Below, piece after piece: positions 3,969 to 6,463 of a stretch of 6,463 nucleotides of DNA (the stretch's first letter is position 1; the number at the start of each line of letters is the position of its first letter). The notes below the pieces were generated by a model that did not search any database, was not told the DNA's origin, and saw only the letters and a list, made by a program, of their open reading frames with translations. Source of the DNA: Corallincola sp. (GTDB lineage Bacteria; Pseudomonadota; Gammaproteobacteria; Enterobacterales; Neiellaceae); the NCBI GenBank assembly GCA_017998495.1, contig JAGOCY010000087.1, positions 1 through 6,463 of the forward strand. The letters are read 5' to 3'. A program made the translations under genes and the position numbers.

Positions 3969-6463
3969 TTATGGCCGAGGTTGCGGCTCATCGCCAGCAT
4001 CCGGCGCCTGCTCACTGTGATCGGCCGCAGGGGCCTCAGCCTCTGCATCCATGACCTCCTCTGCAGCCACTGCGGCTGGCGGCGCCGGGTCGGCCTCCGG
4101 CTCCCCTCCCTGCTGCCAGCACAGCAGCAGATAGTAGAGCACCGGGATCACCACCAGGGTCAGCACGGTCGACACGGCGATGCCAAACAGCAGGCTGATG
4201 GCCAGGCCGTTAAAGATCGGATCGCTGAGGATAAACAGGGCGCCGAGCATGGCCGCCAGCGCGGTCAGCAGGATCGGCCTGGCCCGCAGCACCACGCTGC
4301 CAACCACCGCATCCATCAGCGCCACGCCGGCGCGCAGCTGGTCGTTGATCACATCCACCAGCAGGATCGAATTGCGCACAATGATGCCGGCCAGGGCGAT
4401 CATGCCGATCATCGAAGTAGCGGTGAACTGGGCACCAAACAGCGCATGGCCGGGCATCACCCCGATGATGGTGAGCGGAATGGGCGCCATGATCACCAGC
4501 GGCACCAGATAGCTGCGGAACCAAGCCACTACCAGCAGATAGATGAGCAGCATGCCGGCGCCATAGGCGATGCCCATGTCACGGAAGGTCTCATAGGTGA
4601 TCTGCCATTCACCGCTCCACAGCACCGCCACGCCATCAATGCCCGAAGGCTGGTCAACCAGCTGCTGCGGCCACTGGCTGCCCGTTTCCGCCAGACGGCC
4701 GAGGACGCTGAACATGCCATAGAGCGGGCTGTCGTTGTCACCGGCCATATCGGCGGTGACCATCACCAGCGGCCGCATGTTCTTGTGAACAATGGGGGTG
4801 GCGATGGTGCCCCGCTCCACCTGCACCAGCTCCTCCAGCGCCACCCGCGCGCCGTTGGCGGCGGTCAGACGCAGGCTGAGAATGCCATCCAGATCGACCT
4901 GGGCAGCGTTGCTGACCTTAAGCCGCACTGGCAGCGGATACTTCTGGCCATGCGGGTGGAGCCAGGTGACATCCTGACCGGCCAGAGCGCCATGAACCGT
5001 CTGCACTATCGCCTGCTCGCTGATGCCGAGACGGGCAGCACGGGCGCGATCCACAGTCACCTGCCATTGGGTCTGAGCGGCCGGCAGGTCGATATCCACA
5101 TCCACCAGCCCGGGGGTGGTTAACATCAGCTGGCGCAGCTGCTCGGCGGCCTGCTGGCGATGGTCGGCACTGGGGCCAAAGACCTCAGCCACGATCGGCG
5201 CCCACACCGGCGGCCCCGGCGGCACCTCCACCACCTTGACCACAGCTCCGGCGGCGGCAGCCAGCTCGGCCACCAGCGGCCGAATGGCCAGCGCCAGCTC
5301 ATGGCTGCTGCGCTCGCGCTCACCCTTGGGCTGCAGGTTGATCTGCAGATCGCCGAGGTTAGCGCTGCGCCGTAACTCGTAGTGACGGACCAGACCGTTG
5401 AAGGTGATAGGGCCGCTTAGACCAGCGTAGATCTGCTGATGAGCCACCTCTGGCACTTCGGCCGCGATCTTGTCAGCCATGGCGAACAGCAGCCGCTGGG
5501 TCTGCTCCAGCGGCGTCCCCTCCGGTAAGTCGACCAGCAGCTGCAGCTCCGATTTGTCATCGAAGGGCAGCATCTTGAGCACCACCAGGCCGGCCACCGG
5601 CAACAGCAGCGACAGGGTGATGGCGATGGCCACGCCGATCCCCAGCCAGCGGCGGTTGGCCCGGCGGTTATGGTGGCGGATGAACGGCACCAGCAGCTCG
5701 CCGCTGCGCGCCAGCCACTGGTCCAGCAGCGGCGGTTGCGGCGCCGGTGGGCGCTCACGCTCTGGGCGGGAGAAGAGGATGTCATGATCCGGCTGCTCGT
5801 CGCCATCGTCTTGCAGCGCGAGCGGCTCTTCGTTCACTGGCGTTGCGAGCAACCCGGCACTGTGGGGCTGATGGCGGGGCAGCCAGCGCACCGCCAGCCA
5901 GGGGGTGATGACAAAGGCCACCGCCAGTGAGATCAGCATGCCGGTGCTGGCATTGATCGGGATCGGGCTCATGTAGGGGCCCATCAGGCCGCTGACGAAA
6001 GCCATCGGCAGCAGTGCGGCGATCACGGTGAAGGTGGCCAGAATGGTTGGCCCGCCCACCTCATCCACGGCGCCGGGTACCCGAAGCTGCCAGTCGTCGC
6101 CCAGCCCATGGCGGTGGATATTCTCGACCACCACGATGGCGTCATCGACCAGAATGCCGATGGCGAAAATGAGGGCAAACAGTGAGATGCGGTTGAGGGT
6201 GAAGCCCCAGGCCCAGCTGGCAAACAGGGTCAACGCGAGGGTGATGGCGATGGTGGCACCGACCACGGCGGCAGCACGCCAGCCCATCGCCAGCCACACC
6301 AGCAGCACCACGGCAGCGGTGGCAAAACAGAGCTTGAGCACCAAAGTATCGGCCTTGGCCGCGGCACTCTCGCCATAGTCACGGCTGACCGTCAGCTCCA
6401 CCCCATCGGGGATAAGAATATGGCGGGTGGCCTCCAGCCGCGCGCCAATGGTCGAAGTCAGGG
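3969..6463 (-). CDS. RND-family efflux permease, N-terminus outside window
   Basis: This inner-membrane proton/drug antiporter subunit (AcrB-like, HAE1-type rather than heavy-metal CusA/CzcA by motif) would work with a periplasmic adaptor and an outer-membrane channel. The frame is open to the window edge (first full codon at 6461) and shows 830 residues. About 200-300 N-terminal residues, including TM1 and the first porter subdomains, are missing. Residue numbers below count from the window edge. TM2-TM6 lie at about 41-192. TM4 contains GILVDDAIVVVENI with the proton-relay pair D106/D107. TM7 (about 272-295) is followed by the second periplasmic loop (to about 625), and TM8-TM12 span about 630-780. 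In TM10 the motif is GIIVRNSILLVD: R696 occupies the place of AcrB K940. The loop between TM6 and TM7 is unusually long and charged. A roughly 50-residue acidic, Ala/Pro-rich tail follows TM12. The GTG at 6401 is internal (Val), not a start. The substrate cannot be deduced. Confidence 0.92.
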   Translation of the reverse strand, partial: LTSTIGARLEATRHILIPDGVELTVSRDYGESAAAKADTLVLKLCFATAAVVLLVWLAMGWRAAAVVGATIAITLALTLFASWAWGFTLNRISLFALIFAIGILVDDAIVVVENIHRHGLGDDWQLRVPGAVDEVGGPTILATFTVIAALLPMAFVSGLMGPYMSPIPINASTGMLISLAVAFVITPWLAVRWLPRHQPHSAGLLATPVNEEPLALQDDGDEQPDHDILFSRPERERPPAPQPPLLDQWLARSGELLVPFIRHHNRRANRRWLGIGVAIAITLSLLLPVAGLVVLKMLPFDDKSELQLLVDLPEGTPLEQTQRLLFAMADKIAAEVPEVAHQQIYAGLSGPITFNGLVRHYELRRSANLGDLQINLQPKGERERSSHELALAIRPLVAELAAAAGAVVKVVEVPPGPPVWAPIVAEVFGPSADHRQQAAEQLRQLMLTTPGLVDVDIDLPAAQTQWQVTVDRARAARLGISEQAIVQTVHGALAGQDVTWLHPHGQKYPLPVRLKVSNAAQVDLDGILSLRLTAANGARVALEELVQVERGTIATPIVHKNMRPLVMVTADMAGDNDSPLYGMFSVLGRLAETGSQWPQQLVDQPSGIDGVAVLWSGEWQITYETFRDMGIAYGAGMLLIYLLVVAWFRSYLVPLVIMAPIPLTIIGVMPGHALFGAQFTATSMIGMIALAGIIVRNSILLVDVINDQLRAGVALMDAVVGSVVLRARPILLTALAAMLGALFILSDPIFNGLAISLLFGIAVSTVLTLVVIPVLYYLLLCWQQGGEPEADPAPPAAVAAEEVMDAEAEAPAADHSEQAPDAGDEPQPRP

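Noticed and set aside
3981..5123. 380-codon open frame on the plus strand opposite the RND gene
   Set aside because: It is antisense to well-conserved RND codons, is His/Gln/Arg-rich with no recognisable fold, and is explained by GC-rich codon bias of the real gene.

Overview
The window looks like a chromosomal stretch of a GC-rich gammaproteobacterium. The menB and menC products read like those of enteric and related gammaproteobacteria, and codon use is strongly G/C-ending throughout. An Aeromonadaceae-type host (Aeromonas, Zobellella or a relative) is my best guess. That rests on gene content and composition only, not on a search.

Layout: (1) 1-1257, plus strand: the 3' end of menB, translationally overlapped by a complete menC, which is the core of a menaquinone operon. 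(2) 1277-2271, minus strand: two genes joined by an ATGA overlap, facing menC tail to tail. The first to be transcribed encodes a holin-like membrane protein (two clear membrane helices, possibly a third at the N-terminus). The second encodes a small M15-type peptidoglycan endopeptidase without a signal peptide. (3) 2272-2516: a 245-base divergent intergenic region. It contains a bulged hairpin that runs straight into the ribosome binding site of the holin gene. (4) 2517-3002, plus strand: a PagL-type outer-membrane lipid A 3-O-deacylase. (5) 3010-3843, minus strand: a single-domain HDOD protein, convergent with pagL. (6) 3969-6463, minus strand: most of an RND efflux permease whose N-terminus lies outside the window, ending in an intrinsic terminator at 3925-3951.

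The menB/menC pair makes o-succinylbenzoate and dihydroxynaphthoyl-CoA for respiratory quinone synthesis. The most interesting unit is the holin/endopeptidase pair. It has the architecture of a phage, gene-transfer-agent or type 10 secretion release module, but no phage structural, integrase, spanin or chitinase gene is visible nearby. It sits between ordinary housekeeping genes and is divergent from an outer-membrane remodelling enzyme. I see no tRNA, rRNA, CRISPR array, insertion sequence or attachment site. The other long open frames antisense to the genes above, including a 380-codon frame opposite the RND gene, look like composition-driven shadows.
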